Source: Adiantum capillus-veneris
Lineage: Eukaryota > Streptophyta > Polypodiopsida > Polypodiales > Pteridaceae
Direction of reading: 5' to 3'
Assembly (NCBI GenBank): GCA_014529385.2
Contig: CM043963.1
Coordinates: 95,184,412 to 95,248,411, forward strand
DNA length: 64,000 nt
Position numbers and translations under genes: made by a program. A model generated the notes under the pieces. It searched no databases. It was given only the letters and a program-made list of their open reading frames with translations, and had not been told where the DNA came from. Shown here in pieces: positions 21,299-33,049 of this stretch. Within the stretch, counting starts at the first letter, position 1, and every line of letters starts with the position of its first letter.

Positions 21299-22762
21299 AT
21301 GGCTGGATCACAGGACACTGCTCTTTACAATATCAAGAAGCTGTATGGAACCAATTTCCCATTGTGTAAGAAGCAGATTTGGCACGTGTTGGTACAAAAG
21401 GAGCAGATAAAACCTATAAAGCTCAAGGGGACAAAACCAGAAGATATGGACGAAGATGAATGGAGCGAAATGGATGAATTGGCACTTTCTACCATTATGC
21501 TGACTTTGGCAGAAAGCGTTTACTTCAATGTAGCAGACGAGATGTCGGCTTATCAAGCATGGTTAAAGCTGAGTGATCTTTATGAGAAGGAGAGTGCAGC
21601 TTCACAGGTATACTGGCTTAAGAAGCTTGTTGACTTGAAGATGAAAGAAGGGACACCTATGTCCAATCATCTGAATGAATTCAACACAATCTATATTCGG
21701 TTGTCAGCTCAAGGTGTCAAGTTTGATGAACCTGTTAGAGCTATGTTCCTGTTGATCACATTGCCGGAAAGCTGGGACACTTTTCGCTCAGCTTTGAGTA
21801 ATTCTGCACCTCCATATGGTTTGAACATAGCAGGTGTAGAAGGAAGTCTGCTTACTGAAGAAACCAATAGAAAGACAATGGACAAAGGCAAAGGAACAGC
21901 CTTAGTTTTCAGGGGAAGGACCAAAGAAAAGTACAAAGGTGGAAAGAGGAATCAGTCTCGTAGCAAGTCCCGCAGTGCTAAAGGCAAGAGTGACATAGAA
22001 TGCTACCATTGTGGCAAGAAGGGTCACATGAAAAGAGACTGCAGAGAATGGAAAGCAGAAAAAGGCAATGAGAAAGCTGAAGACCATAGTGAGAAGAACA
22101 AGTCCTCAGTGAAGATTCAAGAAATAAATGTGACAAACAATGTTGCAGAGGATGACAGTCTAGTGTCAGGAGACATCTACTTCTTGAAGAATACAATGGA
22201 TTCAGCTCTTCTTATAGCATCTGATGGAAATGCACTGAGTGACTGGATTATAGACTCAGGGGCATCACTTCATGTGTCTCCAAACAAGGAGTGGTTTACC
22301 TCTTATGTGACCACGAAAGATCATGTTCGGCTAGGCAATGGGCAGACATGTGAGATCTTAGGTGTTGGAGATGTTCAATTGAAGTTTCAAAATGGCTCTT
22401 CTTTCACGCTGAAGAATGTGAGACATGTTCCCGCAATTACAAAGAGCTTGATCAGCACAGGTTTACTTGATGATGCTGGCTACGTCACCACTTTTGGACA
22501 GAACATGTGGAAGATATCCAAGGGTTCTATGACAGTAGCACATGGAGTAAAGTCTGGAGGAATTTACATGATTTATGTATCAAATGTCTCTAAAAATGTA
22601 ATCAATGTAACCGAGCAGCCGAACGTTTCTTTGTGGCATAGCCGGTTAGGACATATGTCCAAGAAGGGAATGGAAATCTTGTCTCGTTCTGGTTATTTGC
22701 CTGGCTTTTCATTTAATGATTTTGAATTCTGTGAACATTGTCTGTATGGTAAGCAAACATAG
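21299..22762 (+). CDS. Copia Gag-protease, ending in an in-frame UAG
   Basis: The 487-residue product has an N-terminal Gag of the UBN2 type (residues about 50-190), a basic linker, one CCHC knuckle at 235-248 (CYHCGKKGHMKRDC), an aspartic protease with catalytic Asp319 in WIIDSGASLHV, and a GAG-pre-integrase motif from about 445 (LWHSRLGHMSKKG) to a CxxC near the end. ATG at 21,299 is the first in frame after the leader. Gag forms the particle; the protease processes the polyprotein. The stop TAG at 22,760 is followed by CAG CCA and the same frame continues into integrase. Either this is a nonsense mutation or it is a leaky stop setting the Gag-PR to Pol ratio. Confidence 0.96.
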   Translation: MAGSQDTALYNIKKLYGTNFPLCKKQIWHVLVQKEQIKPIKLKGTKPEDMDEDEWSEMDELALSTIMLTLAESVYFNVADEMSAYQAWLKLSDLYEKESAASQVYWLKKLVDLKMKEGTPMSNHLNEFNTIYIRLSAQGVKFDEPVRAMFLLITLPESWDTFRSALSNSAPPYGLNIAGVEGSLLTEETNRKTMDKGKGTALVFRGRTKEKYKGGKRNQSRSKSRSAKGKSDIECYHCGKKGHMKRDCREWKAEKGNEKAEDHSEKNKSSVKIQEINVTNNVAEDDSLVSGDIYFLKNTMDSALLIASDGNALSDWIIDSGASLHVSPNKEWFTSYVTTKDHVRLGNGQTCEILGVGDVQLKFQNGSSFTLKNVRHVPAITKSLISTGLLDDAGYVTTFGQNMWKISKGSMTVAHGVKSGGIYMIYVSNVSKNVINVTEQPNVSLWHSRLGHMSKKGMEILSRSGYLPGFSFNDFEFCEHCLYGKQT

Positions 22763-25282
22763 CAGCCACATAAGCATAGAAGCAGTAGAAGAGATACACA
22801 GTTGGCACTTGTTCATAGTGATTTGTGTGGACCTATGCCTAACCTATCTCTAGGGGGAGCTTCTTACTTTATGACATTTATAGATGATTACTCGAGGAAA
22901 GTATGGGTTTACTTTCTCAAGCACAAGGATGAAGAGTTTAGTGCTTTCAAAATGTTTGTGACACTTGTGGAGAATCAGAGTGGCAAGAAGCTTAAATGCT
23001 TACACACTGACAATGGTGGAGAGTATGTTTCAAAGGCCTTTCAGGACTTTTGTGAGTCAAAAGGTATAAAACGTGAACTTACTGCTCCTTACAATCCTCC
23101 TCAAAATGGTGTTGCTGAGAGGATGAATAGGACCATACAAGAGAAGGTCAGAAGTATGTTGTCTAATGCACAGCTGCCAAATGGGTTTTGGGCTGAAGCT
23201 GTATCAACAGTTGTTCATCTTGTAAATAGATCTCCTAGCAAGGTTTTGCAGAAGGATTCAGTGCCAGAGATGGTATGGTCAGGCAAAATGCCCTCATACA
23301 AGCATCTCAGAGTCTTTGGCTGTGAGGCATATACTCACGTTCCAAAGGAATTTAGGAACAAACTTGAGCCAAAGAGTAGAAAGTGCATCTTTCTAGGCTA
23401 TGGTAATTCTGGTGAGATGGGGTACAAACTTTGGGATCCCGAATCCAGAAAGGTTGTCTGCAGTAATGATGTTCACTTTAATGAATGCAAATATCATTCT
23501 AAACCAGAGAGGGTTGAGGAGATTAGAAGAGTTGTCTTCCAAGAACATGGACCTGCACATGCAAGACAAAATGTCAAGGCTCAAGAGGAGCAAGGACATG
23601 ATAGAGTGGAACCACAGGTTGTGGCTGAGCCTGAGCCACCTATTGTGTGTAGATCTGGATGTGTCACGCGACCTCCTGATAGGTTTGTTCCATCTATGAA
23701 CTATGTCATGTTGACTGATTGCAATGAGCCTTCATGTTACAAGGAAGCAGTGCAAATGAAGGACTCCGGGAATTGGAAATTGGCCATGCAGTTAGAGATG
23801 ACAGCTCTGCATAAAAACAAGACATGGAAGCTAGTAAGATTACCACAGGGCAAAAAGGCTCTACCTTGTAAATGGGTTTACAGGTATAAGATCACCGCTC
23901 ATGATAGTCAGCCAAAGTACAAAGCAAGGCTTGTTGCCAAGGACTTTAAGCAAGAACAAGGCATTGACTTTGATGAAGTCTTCTCTCCGGTGGTCAAGAT
24001 GACTACATTGAGATGCTTTCTTGCATTGGTTGCCATATTATTAGATTTGGTGTTGCACCAAATGGATGTCAAGACAGCGTTCTTGCATGGTGATTTAGAT
24101 GTGGAAATTTACATGCAGCAGTCAGAAGGGTTTGTTGAGAAAGGCAAGGAAGATTGGGTATGCCAGTTGTTAAAGAGTCTTTATGGCTTAAAACAATCAC
24201 CGAGGGCATGGTACCATAAATTCCACAAGTTTATGCTTTCTCAAGGCTACAAACGTAGTGAGTTCGATCAATGTCTATATACAAAGAAGGCTAAGGATGG
24301 TAGTTGGCTGATCCTTATTTTGTATGTGGATGACATTTTGATTGCTGGCAAGCACTTGGAAGAAATTTCAGCTTTGAAGTCAAAGATGGCAAAATCGTTT
24401 GACATGAAAGACATGGGTGAGGCAATTCATATACTTGGTATGCGCATTGAGAGAGACAGATCAAAGAAGTTGATTTGGTTATCTCAAACAGAGTATATTG
24501 ACAAGGTTTTGCAACGTTTCAATATGGAGAAGGGAAAGGCATTGAGTGTTCCATTGCCACCATATGTGAAACTTAGCAAACAAGATTGTCCTGTGTCTGA
24601 GGAAGAACAGGCTGAAATGGATAAGATTCCATATGTGTCTGTTGTGGGTAGTTTGATGTATAGAATGATTGCTACTCGCCCAGACATTGCATTTGCAGTG
24701 GGAGTAGTAAGTCGATACATGTCAAACCCAGGCAAGAAACATTGGGAGGCAGTGAAAGGAATATTGAGATACCTGAAAGCTACAAAGAGTATGCGTATAT
24801 GCTATGGGAGTCAGGAGCTAAGTGTAAAGGGTTTTACAGACTCAGATTATGCAGGTGACTTAGACAATCGAAGGTCTACGTCAGGGTATGTCTTTACATT
24901 GGCTGGTGGAGCAGTATCATGGCATTCTAGATTACAAGATTGTGTTACTCAGTCTACTACAGAGGCTGAATATGTTGCATCATCAAAGGCATGCAAAGAA
25001 TCAATTTGGCTTAATCGACTAGTAACAGATTTGGGAATCAAAGAAGATATACCTGTGTTATATTGTGATAGTCAAAGTGCTATACAATTGGCTCGCAATC
25101 CAGTTTATCACTCAAAGACAAAGCATGTGGATGTGAAGTATCATTTCATCAAGGAAATGCTCGAGGATAAGCAACTTCAGCTTGTCAAAGTTCACACCAC
25201 AGAAAATCTTGCTGATCTACTTACAAAAGGACTTCCCTCAGAGAGCTTTGCGCATTTTCGCAAGCAATTAGGTGTAGGGTAG
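22763..25282 (+). CDS. Copia Pol: integrase, reverse transcriptase, RNase H
   Basis: This is the in-frame continuation after the UAG, 839 codons with no further stop. Integrase shows Asp at 22,820 (HSDLCGP), Asp at 23,009 (TDNGGEY) and Glu at 23,117 (GVAERMNRT), a D-35-E spacing. Reverse transcriptase has the WVYRYK entry, KTAFLHGDL and the active site YVDD at 24,323. RNase H has TDSDYAGD near 24,838 and the C-terminal KHVDVKYHFIKE. There is no ATG near the start, so Pol can be made only as a fusion with Gag-PR through the stop, or from a spliced or alternative start. All catalytic residues I can check are present. Confidence 0.95.
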   Translation, partial: QPHKHRSSRRDTQLALVHSDLCGPMPNLSLGGASYFMTFIDDYSRKVWVYFLKHKDEEFSAFKMFVTLVENQSGKKLKCLHTDNGGEYVSKAFQDFCESKGIKRELTAPYNPPQNGVAERMNRTIQEKVRSMLSNAQLPNGFWAEAVSTVVHLVNRSPSKVLQKDSVPEMVWSGKMPSYKHLRVFGCEAYTHVPKEFRNKLEPKSRKCIFLGYGNSGEMGYKLWDPESRKVVCSNDVHFNECKYHSKPERVEEIRRVVFQEHGPAHARQNVKAQEEQGHDRVEPQVVAEPEPPIVCRSGCVTRPPDRFVPSMNYVMLTDCNEPSCYKEAVQMKDSGNWKLAMQLEMTALHKNKTWKLVRLPQGKKALPCKWVYRYKITAHDSQPKYKARLVAKDFKQEQGIDFDEVFSPVVKMTTLRCFLALVAILLDLVLHQMDVKTAFLHGDLDVEIYMQQSEGFVEKGKEDWVCQLLKSLYGLKQSPRAWYHKFHKFMLSQGYKRSEFDQCLYTKKAKDGSWLILILYVDDILIAGKHLEEISALKSKMAKSFDMKDMGEAIHILGMRIERDRSKKLIWLSQTEYIDKVLQRFNMEKGKALSVPLPPYVKLSKQDCPVSEEEQAEMDKIPYVSVVGSLMYRMIATRPDIAFAVGVVSRYMSNPGKKHWEAVKGILRYLKATKSMRICYGSQELSVKGFTDSDYAGDLDNRRSTSGYVFTLAGGAVSWHSRLQDCVTQSTTEAEYVASSKACKESIWLNRLVTDLGIKEDIPVLYCDSQSAIQLARNPVYHSKTKHVDVKYHFIKEMLEDKQLQLVKVHTTENLADLLTKGLPSESFAHFRKQLGVG

Positions 25283-25360
25283 TACATCACTTCTCTACAT
25301 CTCTTGTATATTAGCTTGTATAGTAGCTTCTCTCACACTTAAAGTACCACATTGGACTTT

Positions 25361-25371
25361 AAGTGGGAGGT
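25361..25371 (+). other. Copia polypurine tract
   Basis: AAGTGGGAGGT precedes the 3' LTR directly and would prime plus-strand DNA synthesis. Confidence 0.85.
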
Positions 25372-25563
25372 TGTTGGGGTATAAAGCCCAATGTGGTCTC
25401 CCAGGTAAGTGGGCGGGCCGCCAGGTATGTACACATGTTCTTTTGTAAAAACCTAATAAGAACTCACTATGCTCTACACATTACAGTAGAGCGAGTTCAC
25501 CATATTGTCATGCTCTTCTTCTTGCACTCTCTCTCGTGTCGCTCTTCCGCTCGTACTCCTTCA
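25372..25563 (+). repeat. Copia 3' LTR
   Basis: 192 bp, same edges as the 5' LTR and followed by the TGACC duplication at 25,564-25,568. Confidence 0.95.
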
Positions 25564-25870
25564 TGACCTTCTCAAGAAAAGCCATATCTTTGGTTGAGCA
25601 TGAGGTCATTCTTACCAAGAATGATATCTCAGCTAGGGACTTCCAAAGGTGAGCATATGTTAATGTAAAGGACATATCTTTGCACCTGAATATTGCCTTC
25701 TTGGAGGTATTCCTTAACCCAAAGTTGCGGATTGGTCATGTATTTAACATGTACTTGGATTATGTGTTTGGGATGGGCATTAACATAAAATTCCCATGCT
25801 ATATAGGAATCTGGAACGAAATAATCTCTAGTTCCTTTTGAAGTTCAAACCACTTCAACTCCCCAAAAAA
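25564..25870 (-). pseudogene. Unidentified decayed ORF, upstream half
   Basis: The minus strand shows two overlapping protein-like readings. One (YVNAHPKHIIQVHVKYM, then NPQLWVKEYLQEGNIQVQ) runs to a stop at about 25,630. The other ends MAFLEKV at the copia target and continues in frame beyond it. Family unknown. From 25,870 to 27,070 the DNA is AT-rich with no supportable gene. Confidence 0.35.
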
Positions 25871-27067
25871 AATTGAGCTTGACAATATAGTTGAAAAATA
25901 CACTCTTTGCAAAAAAAATTGGGAGTTCATATAAACTATTAAAGAGATCCATCTAAAAACAAGATAGAAAGAGAGAAGACTTAGTACACATGGATATCAA
26001 AATTGATTCTATGCTCTTTACTCATCAAAATTTGATTTTTATGGGTACTTACAATACTACAAATATCACGAAGCTAATTCTTTAAATATCCTCTTAAGTA
26101 TCATCAGTGAAAATTCTCTTCAACCACTCATAAAACAATGTGATCGATAGCTATGTCTTCCAATCTCTTCTTCCCTATGATGGTGCAAGTAGTTCAAATT
26201 TCTTAGCAACTTTGGCAATACTAAAAATTTGTGGGTGTATTGCTAGGTAGTAATATATGTCCCTTAGGCCTAGCCACATCCTAAGTTGGAGTAGTCTCAG
26301 ATTACCAAACCAACCCTTTGGAGTATCATCAATATAGATCAAGAATTAACAAAAAGGTTCTTGATTATGAGTAAGGTAACTATGGTCAACACTCTTCCAA
26401 CAACTTGTGGTCCTTGGTATTGCAAAGAATTTGGTCCCGATCTCAAGTAGAAAAGTTCTCTTGTATTCCTTGCTAATCTTGTTGCCATATTGTTGAACAT
26501 ATGGCAAAAACGTTGCTTTTCTGGCTAAAGCATTTAGATGTCACCTTAAGAGCCATTGTTAACTACAAAACAAGCATTCAAAAATCCTTAATACAATAGT
26601 TTGATACTCCAATCAATTCATTCTAACCCAATACAATAGAAATCCACACAAGAAGATAATTCAAGAAGGTATCACCAATCAATGCCACTCATAAATATAG
26701 TATTTTTTTCCAAACAACATTCATGAATGCATGCATAATGCATGACTAGCCCAATAAGTATCAAGCTTTAGACTATCCCTTTAACCTTAGGCTCTACAGT
26801 AGGTGAGAGGTACCTCTCTCTAAGGGTCTATGTAAAAATCATACAATTTACACTTTCAAAAAATTGCAATATACATAAAATTGACAGAAGTGTTTGTATA
26901 GGAGAGGAGCTCTCAGGGCCAGACCTAGCATGGAGTTTAATCCATGATCTGGACTGCATCTAAAGATTCCTAGCAACTAGTTCTACCCCTGAATGTGTAT
27001 GAATGAAAGTGCACTTATAGATATGGCAAAGTGGAGGGTGAATATATGTGTACACTGCATTGCAAGA

Positions 27068-27070
<3 letters not shown>

Positions 27071-27143
<73 letters not shown>
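27071..27143. repeat. (GA)n microsatellite
   Basis: About 73 bp of GA repeat with one interruption. Flanking DNA 27,144-27,900 shows no gene. Confidence 0.95.
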
Positions 27144-27144
<1 letters not shown>

Positions 27145-27899
27145 ATAGAGACACAAGAGAATGAAAAAAGACAATATTTAAATGCCCCATCTAAATGAAA
27201 CAGATAAACCATGAATTAATGCAAGAAAAAAATATGGGTATACCATTACTACAAAAATATACATGACTAAGTAAAATCATGGGACCCATGTGGGATCGTT
27301 TGGTTCACTCATCCAATTTCGCTCCTACCATGGGCAGAGAGAATTTCACTTTGCTGAGAGTGAGCCAAAACACCTCCCACTTACCTAAGCCGAGGGCACT
27401 TTGCCTTCCTCCATGAACCCGAGCTATGCAAGGATTCCAAATACTAGCAGGCAGGTGGTAAGAAATCAACACCAACTATACCAATTTATACACCATGTCT
27501 CTTCAGATGTTTAGGCAAATCCAAGGCAAGATCCCCAGTGCATTAGGCATGTAGGTCATTCAACCCTTGATGCACTAACTGTGTAGATGGGCCTAACAAA
27601 ACAAAGAAGAATCTCTTTGCAAGACCCATGATCGAGCAAAGCCCCAAGTCATTGACCCTTTGATCTAATACTAAGTGATGTAGGTGATCCTAATTGTGTA
27701 GCAATGCTAACACGAGAAACATAACACATGAGTCTAGTCAAGGTATCACTTTTCATATGCACAAACAATCCTTTCCAAAGTAATTAGAGATCTTACAACG
27801 TCTCTACCCTTACACATTTACCATAATCCATCAATAACCATATCATAAACCAATCCAAAGACAATGAACCATAATCCAATTCCATCACATGGGTGAGCA

Positions 27900-30640
27900 A
27901 TGCACCCTACTTGAGGTGATGCATATCCAACTTGCAAAACCACTTGAGCACATAACATGGTTGCAAAAGAGTTCGTCAACAGTACAGCCATGGCCAAAAA
28001 ATGATCCAAGAGCCACACCATCTTTCACAATCAAAACCACAACCATAATCCATGAGGGATCGTAGTCCTTCTTACTGAACCAACTCCCGTACTTGAAGTT
28101 TTGACTATACTAACTGCTACCAAACCGAGCCCACACATACGGCCCTTAAAAAATAAACTTATATGCGTTAAAAAAATCCAACAAGCGACTAATTATAACA
28201 TCAAAATCCCATTTTGGTAATGTTTAATAATGCATAAGTGAGGAACTATGACTGCATTTCACCCTCTTTGTTGCACATAGAGCTAGTTTGACCTAAAAGG
28301 GTGGAAAGCAGTACATGTATTCACATGCAACATCCACATCCCTCCATGAGGTTCCACACATCGTATGATATTGCCACATCTACCCAATCATGATGCAAAA
28401 CAGCCCCACCACTTTGATCAAGCATATGTCATAATTTCACTTCTACTTCAAAAACAACCTTCCCTATATTTGGTTGCACATGATATGCAAAAGAAAGTAT
28501 TTGACCTCAAACCAATGCATCAAGCTCGGTCCCATAACATAGACTAACACCTTATCATATCACTTTACCCCATCCAGCTATCTGTGACACAAAAGAAAGA
28601 CACTTTATTGATAATGACCTCAAATCAATGCATCAAGATCAGTCTCATAACATAGATTAACACCTTATCACATCACTTTATCCATATGAGACTCATGCAA
28701 CTGATTGTGACACAAAAAAAGCCACTTTATCCATAATTGCCCATGTGGTTCGGGTTGACTAACCATATATCCATACATAAGTTTATGGACATCAAACATT
28801 CAAAATCAACTCACCAAAAAAACCCATAATACATATTTGAATCACTCATCAAACTCACTACTCCATATGGTACTCCTCTCAGGTTGCACCCCTATAGGTC
28901 TAGGTAATCTTGTACAAGGAATAGTTAACTTGCACTCATGAAGTGATATCAACGATCTAGTTGTGTTTATCAACAATTCTAATCAAGGTTTTGATTTGGC
29001 TAAGTGGATATATTATCTGATGAATCTATATGGTTGTTCTCCAACAAGCTTGGTGGGGTCCAAAATATTGACTCTACAGTGGAAAGCAAGTTGTATTCTG
29101 ACCATAAATCTTCATTCATGTGGAATTTTCATGTGATACATAATAAAGGAAATAGTCTAAATGATGTATTTAATCTTTGGCTCAAAGGGTTTGACCTAAT
29201 TTATGGCGGTTTAGGAGATACGACCAAAACAATGTCCCTACCATCTATCTGACGTGAAACAAAATGCATGTTTATGTATCTATGTGATCATAAAAACACC
29301 ATATGCATATATCAGTATGCTAAACATGATGAAACAATCAGGGAACATCCTCATATGCATCCAACAAGATCATACGTATCTATATACGTGAAAAAGAAAC
29401 AACTGAGAGCATAGTCTCTCGGAAACAAAAAGAGAAAGAGATGATGGCTATGGAGTTTGGAGTTCTTACCATGATCGAGAGTTGATTTTTGATGGTCAAA
29501 AGTCTTCCTGCTTTATTGCAAGAGAGTGGTGATGAGAGCTACGTAGATCCTATCACCACAAAATCGATGGAGAGCATGTACACGGTGAAAGGAGAAGAGA
29601 GAATAATTAATAAACAAGTAGAGAGAGTGTGTGTTCTCTTCTAATTCTTCCCGCAAATGAGAGAGAAACTCTTATGGAGATTTTGATACAGAGCTTCCAC
29701 CACTTAGTATAATATGTGCATAGAATCTTGCAATACTCTATGCAACTGTTTGGCACTAAAAATTGAGCACTAGTGATGCTTTTATGGAGTCCCTGCTAGG
29801 CCAAAGTGTTCCCCCCAACAAGCAGACACAGAGTGCCCCTTCTAAGTCTCAAATAGACCCATGCTTTTGGAAACTTTGCTAAAACAAAGAAGCACTTTTG
29901 GAAGTCAACTTTCACTCCTTTTCCTTCAATTTTTTCTACAAATTGATTAATAAAAATAGTATCATAGCAACTAATGTGATCGTATATCTAGGTTGTATCA
30001 TGATACTCTGGCGTAATTACAACATTCCCATATTGTCGCAATGTATTTACACTGTCGCTTTTATAAAAATAATTCCCATAAAAGTCCTACTTAATCCCTT
30101 CTCTTTATCGTATGGCCATTTTCACCCAAACGATGGTGAAAAATATTATTTTCAAGTTAAGGTCATCTTAAAAAACACATTGCTTTTCGAAAAACGCCAA
30201 AAAACATGAAAATCTAAAAATAGTGTAGAAAGCAAAAATTGACTTTTTAAAAAATATTAACCACGACTTGCCCTCGTCCATCCAAACAAGAAAACGAACT
30301 CGCTTTTCCATGAAAAACACTAAAAGGCATAAAAAAATAAAAATAGCATGAAAAGCACTCGAAAAGCATTTTTTACAAAACTCAATCATAGCATCCTTGC
30401 AACTCGTAGATTAAGGATCGGACCTTGCTTTTCACAAAAAAGCACCCGAGAGCACAAAAAGCTAAAAAGGGTAAAAATTTCAGAACAGAACCAAATGTCC
30501 CTGTAACCTTCTGGAACATGAAAACGACCTTGCTTTTCATTTTTAAACCTTACAAAATTGCCCAATGAGCCTTCTAGACCGAAAATTTAAGAAGTGGACA
30601 TTAAAAATCATTTTCTATTTTGAGGAGCTTAATCTGATTT
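27900..30640 (-). mobile_element. Long gypsy LTR copy in inverted orientation
   Basis: Read on the minus strand this region matches the plus-strand LTR that starts at 35,636 and resumes at 45,092. Shared stretches include the A/T-rich start near 30,540-30,640, the ATGAGAGAGAAACTCTT segment near 29,660, GTTTCATCATGTTTAG near 29,330 and the CATGGGCAATTATGGATAAAG segment near 28,735. It is continuous across the point where the other copy is interrupted by the 36,486-45,086 insertion. No pol sequence is attached, so it is a solo LTR or remnant. Both outer edges are only approximate. Confidence 0.65.
28490..28745. repeat. Tandem duplication, about 120 bp, two to three units
   Basis: Each unit has TGACCTCAAA(C/T)CAATGCATCAAG, then CATAACATAGA and AACACCTTATCA, ending in GTGACACAAAA. 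The homologous DNA near 45,610 carries only one unit. Confidence 0.75.
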
Positions 30641-30912
30641 ATTGGTATTTTTTGTCAAGTGTACTTTTTATAAAATATCCCAATAAAAATAATGTGTCAA
30701 TTATACTTCTATTTTAGAGTTTCATTAGAGAAGACATATTTAGCACTTTTCTTCGAGCTCAAAGATAGAGCCTAGCACCTTTGTATGAGGGACATGGTCT
30801 AGTATCCATGTCTATTGTAAAGGTTTTAAACTCAATTGGGAGGGGCATATTTTGGTGATTGTTTTGTAGCTACAAAACTATACCACTAGACTACAACACA
30901 TAAGCACATTGT

Positions 30913-31014
<102 letters not shown>

Positions 31015-31631
31015 CCAGTTCATTTGCTAAAGCCTAGCACCCCCTTCACTAATTGGTCTTCAAGGAAAAAATACAAAAAATATTTCTACAAGAGCATTGT
31101 TTATTTTGGAAAGACCAATATTGTTTTTTTGGTATTCAGCTATAGGGTTTGGCATAAGTTTGCTCCGGTGGTAGTTTGCTTGCAGGCCAAATGTGTGCCA
31201 AGCTAAGGTGCCACCTTTTAAAAGGAAAGCTAGTGAAAAGCACCCATCTCATAGTTGGGAGCAACATTGCATGCAAATAAGATTGAGTTGATGGTAAAGC
31301 GTGAGCAACCACAACCCACATGAAAACAAAAGCAAATTAGTTTTCATGTGCAACAATATTTAATTAGAATAGCAAACAAGCCTATGTGACACTAAGTGCG
31401 GCTTATTTTTCTTCTTCTAGGATGGTCTTGCGTATGTGCATAAGTGGAATGGGAAACATTGCCATAGTTGCAACATGGAGTTGACCGCGCATATGTGTAT
31501 AAGTGGACTAAGAAATTTTGTCGTATTTGCATCATGGAGTCGACCGTGTTTGGCATGGTGGCAAGCTCACCTTTTGATAAATGATGATGAGAAAAAAATA
31601 CCAGATGAGTGGTAATAACAATACTGGGTCA

Positions 31632-31633
<2 letters not shown>

Positions 31634-31671
<38 letters not shown>

Positions 31672-31701
31672 ATTTTCACACACACACACACACACACACA
31701 T
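31634..31701. repeat. (CT)n(CA)n compound microsatellite
   Basis: CT repeat passing into CA repeat. The ORFs here are only translated dinucleotide repeats. Confidence 0.95.
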
Positions 31702-31900
31702 CATACACAAGCTCATTAATTGCAGTAAACCTCTCACGCTGCTGCACAAGGGCTATTAGTGCTATCGCTTATGAAAATGAATTTCCAGCTTTGGTAAGTG
31801 ATGTGTGACTAGAGATATGGAGACCACCCTACTCAAATGAGGATGATGACTCCGATACAGAGACTTAGGAGCAATTGTGGGTGTGTCACTAAGTGTTTTG

Positions 31901-31920
31901 GGGGGGGGGGGGGGGGGGGG
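31901..31920. repeat. Poly-G run of about 20 bases
   Basis: An uninterrupted G run on the plus strand, able to form G-quadruplexes and easily mis-sized by sequencing. The region 31,020-33,050 otherwise holds no supportable gene. Confidence 0.9.
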
Positions 31921-32254
31921 GCTCAGATAAAAAGAAACTAATTGAAACAAGGCACTCCAGGGCGTGCCCTGTTTTGAGCAATTTGTTGATTTCATTTTAC
32001 CTATCTACAAGGCAAAGGTACAAAGGAGGTGTAGATGGTGAAAGAAAGAGTTTGTTTTTCTATCATAAGGAAACAAGCACAAAGACCAACGCTATGATGA
32101 TAATACATTGCAAGGAAAATTCCAAACGTCGCAACAAAGTTCCATCACAGGATGAAGAGGATAAGGAGAAGAGGTCTCCTACGGCAATACCACTGGTCGC
32201 TAAAGGGCTTGCCAATAGCCTGCTGGCTGCTGCTTTGCACTTTGCAAAAATTCC

Positions 32255-32510
32255 TAGCTCTTGCTCTCTCGCACACACAAATGCAAAAACATGCAGAAGA
32301 TGAAGATGAATCTTGGTGATGTGGCCTTCTTGCAGATCGGCTATGGCGTTGGGTTTCAAGCAGAAACTTGCACCACGCTCTCTCAGACACACAAACATGG
32401 AAACTTGTAGGAGATGACAGAAGCTTGGTGGAGTCCTTCTTGCATCTCGGCTATGAAATGTTGGGTTTGAAGCTTGGCTATGGAATGTTGGGTTTGAAGC
32501 TGAGCTCTCT
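32255..32510. repeat. Imperfect short tandem duplications
   Basis: Blocks repeat, including CTCTC...CACACAAA with a following (T)TGCA, and three copies of GGCTATGG(A/C)(A)TGTTGGGTTT followed by (G/C)AAGC between 32,340 and 32,505. They generate the ORFs seen here, which I do not accept as genes. Confidence 0.6.
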
Positions 32511-33049
32511 ATCGGTACTTGGATTTTCAATCTGCATTCACTCACACAGTAGGAGCTGCCTCTCTGGTCATCGTTATCATTTCTAGATCTAGCTCAAAAT
32601 TAGAGCTAATGGCCACTAAATATTGATTTGGTGCGTCATTTGATGTTGTCTATCTTGCACATATTAGATTGTTAGATAATTCCCTTTACCCCCAGCTTCC
32701 TCTGGGAGTCTCAATTGCTCTCAAATAGGGCCATTGTACATAACACACACAATCTAGTGCCCGACACACACAAGCCTATATGCAAGCTCCTTGGAGATAG
32801 GCAAAATGAAATTTAAAAACACCTCAAAATAGGGCATGCTGGTGTTCCCTGTTTCCATTAGTTTTGGCCTACCCAAAGGGTTGAGGCCTTAATGGTTCCC
32901 GATTACCTTTGTGCTACCAAAAAAATTAAAAATTTTGGAAATTAATCTCTAATTTTAGAGTTTATAAATGATCCTATTGGTGCATGGGTCACTTATTCAA
33001 TAAGCATCCTCTAGAGATTAGGAGGACTCGTCACTCTAGTCTTTAACTT

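Larger units (their letters stand above)
20013..25563 (+). mobile_element. Complete Ty1/copia retrotransposon, 5551 bp
   Basis: It has two 192-bp LTRs, an initiator-Met primer site, a leader of about 1.1 kb, gag-protease and pol in one frame separated by a single UAG, a polypurine tract and a perfect TGACC duplication. By eye the LTRs differ at 8 of 192 positions, mostly C/T or G/A, so the insertion is not very recent. It lies in a decayed minus-strand ORF. Domain order (protease, integrase, reverse transcriptase, RNase H) is diagnostic of copia. Confidence 0.97.

Noticed and set aside
32063..32545. 160-codon minus-strand ORF and overlapping ORFs
   Set aside because: The region consists of imperfect tandem duplications, and overlapping ORFs on both strands follow from composition. 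No protein family is recognisable.
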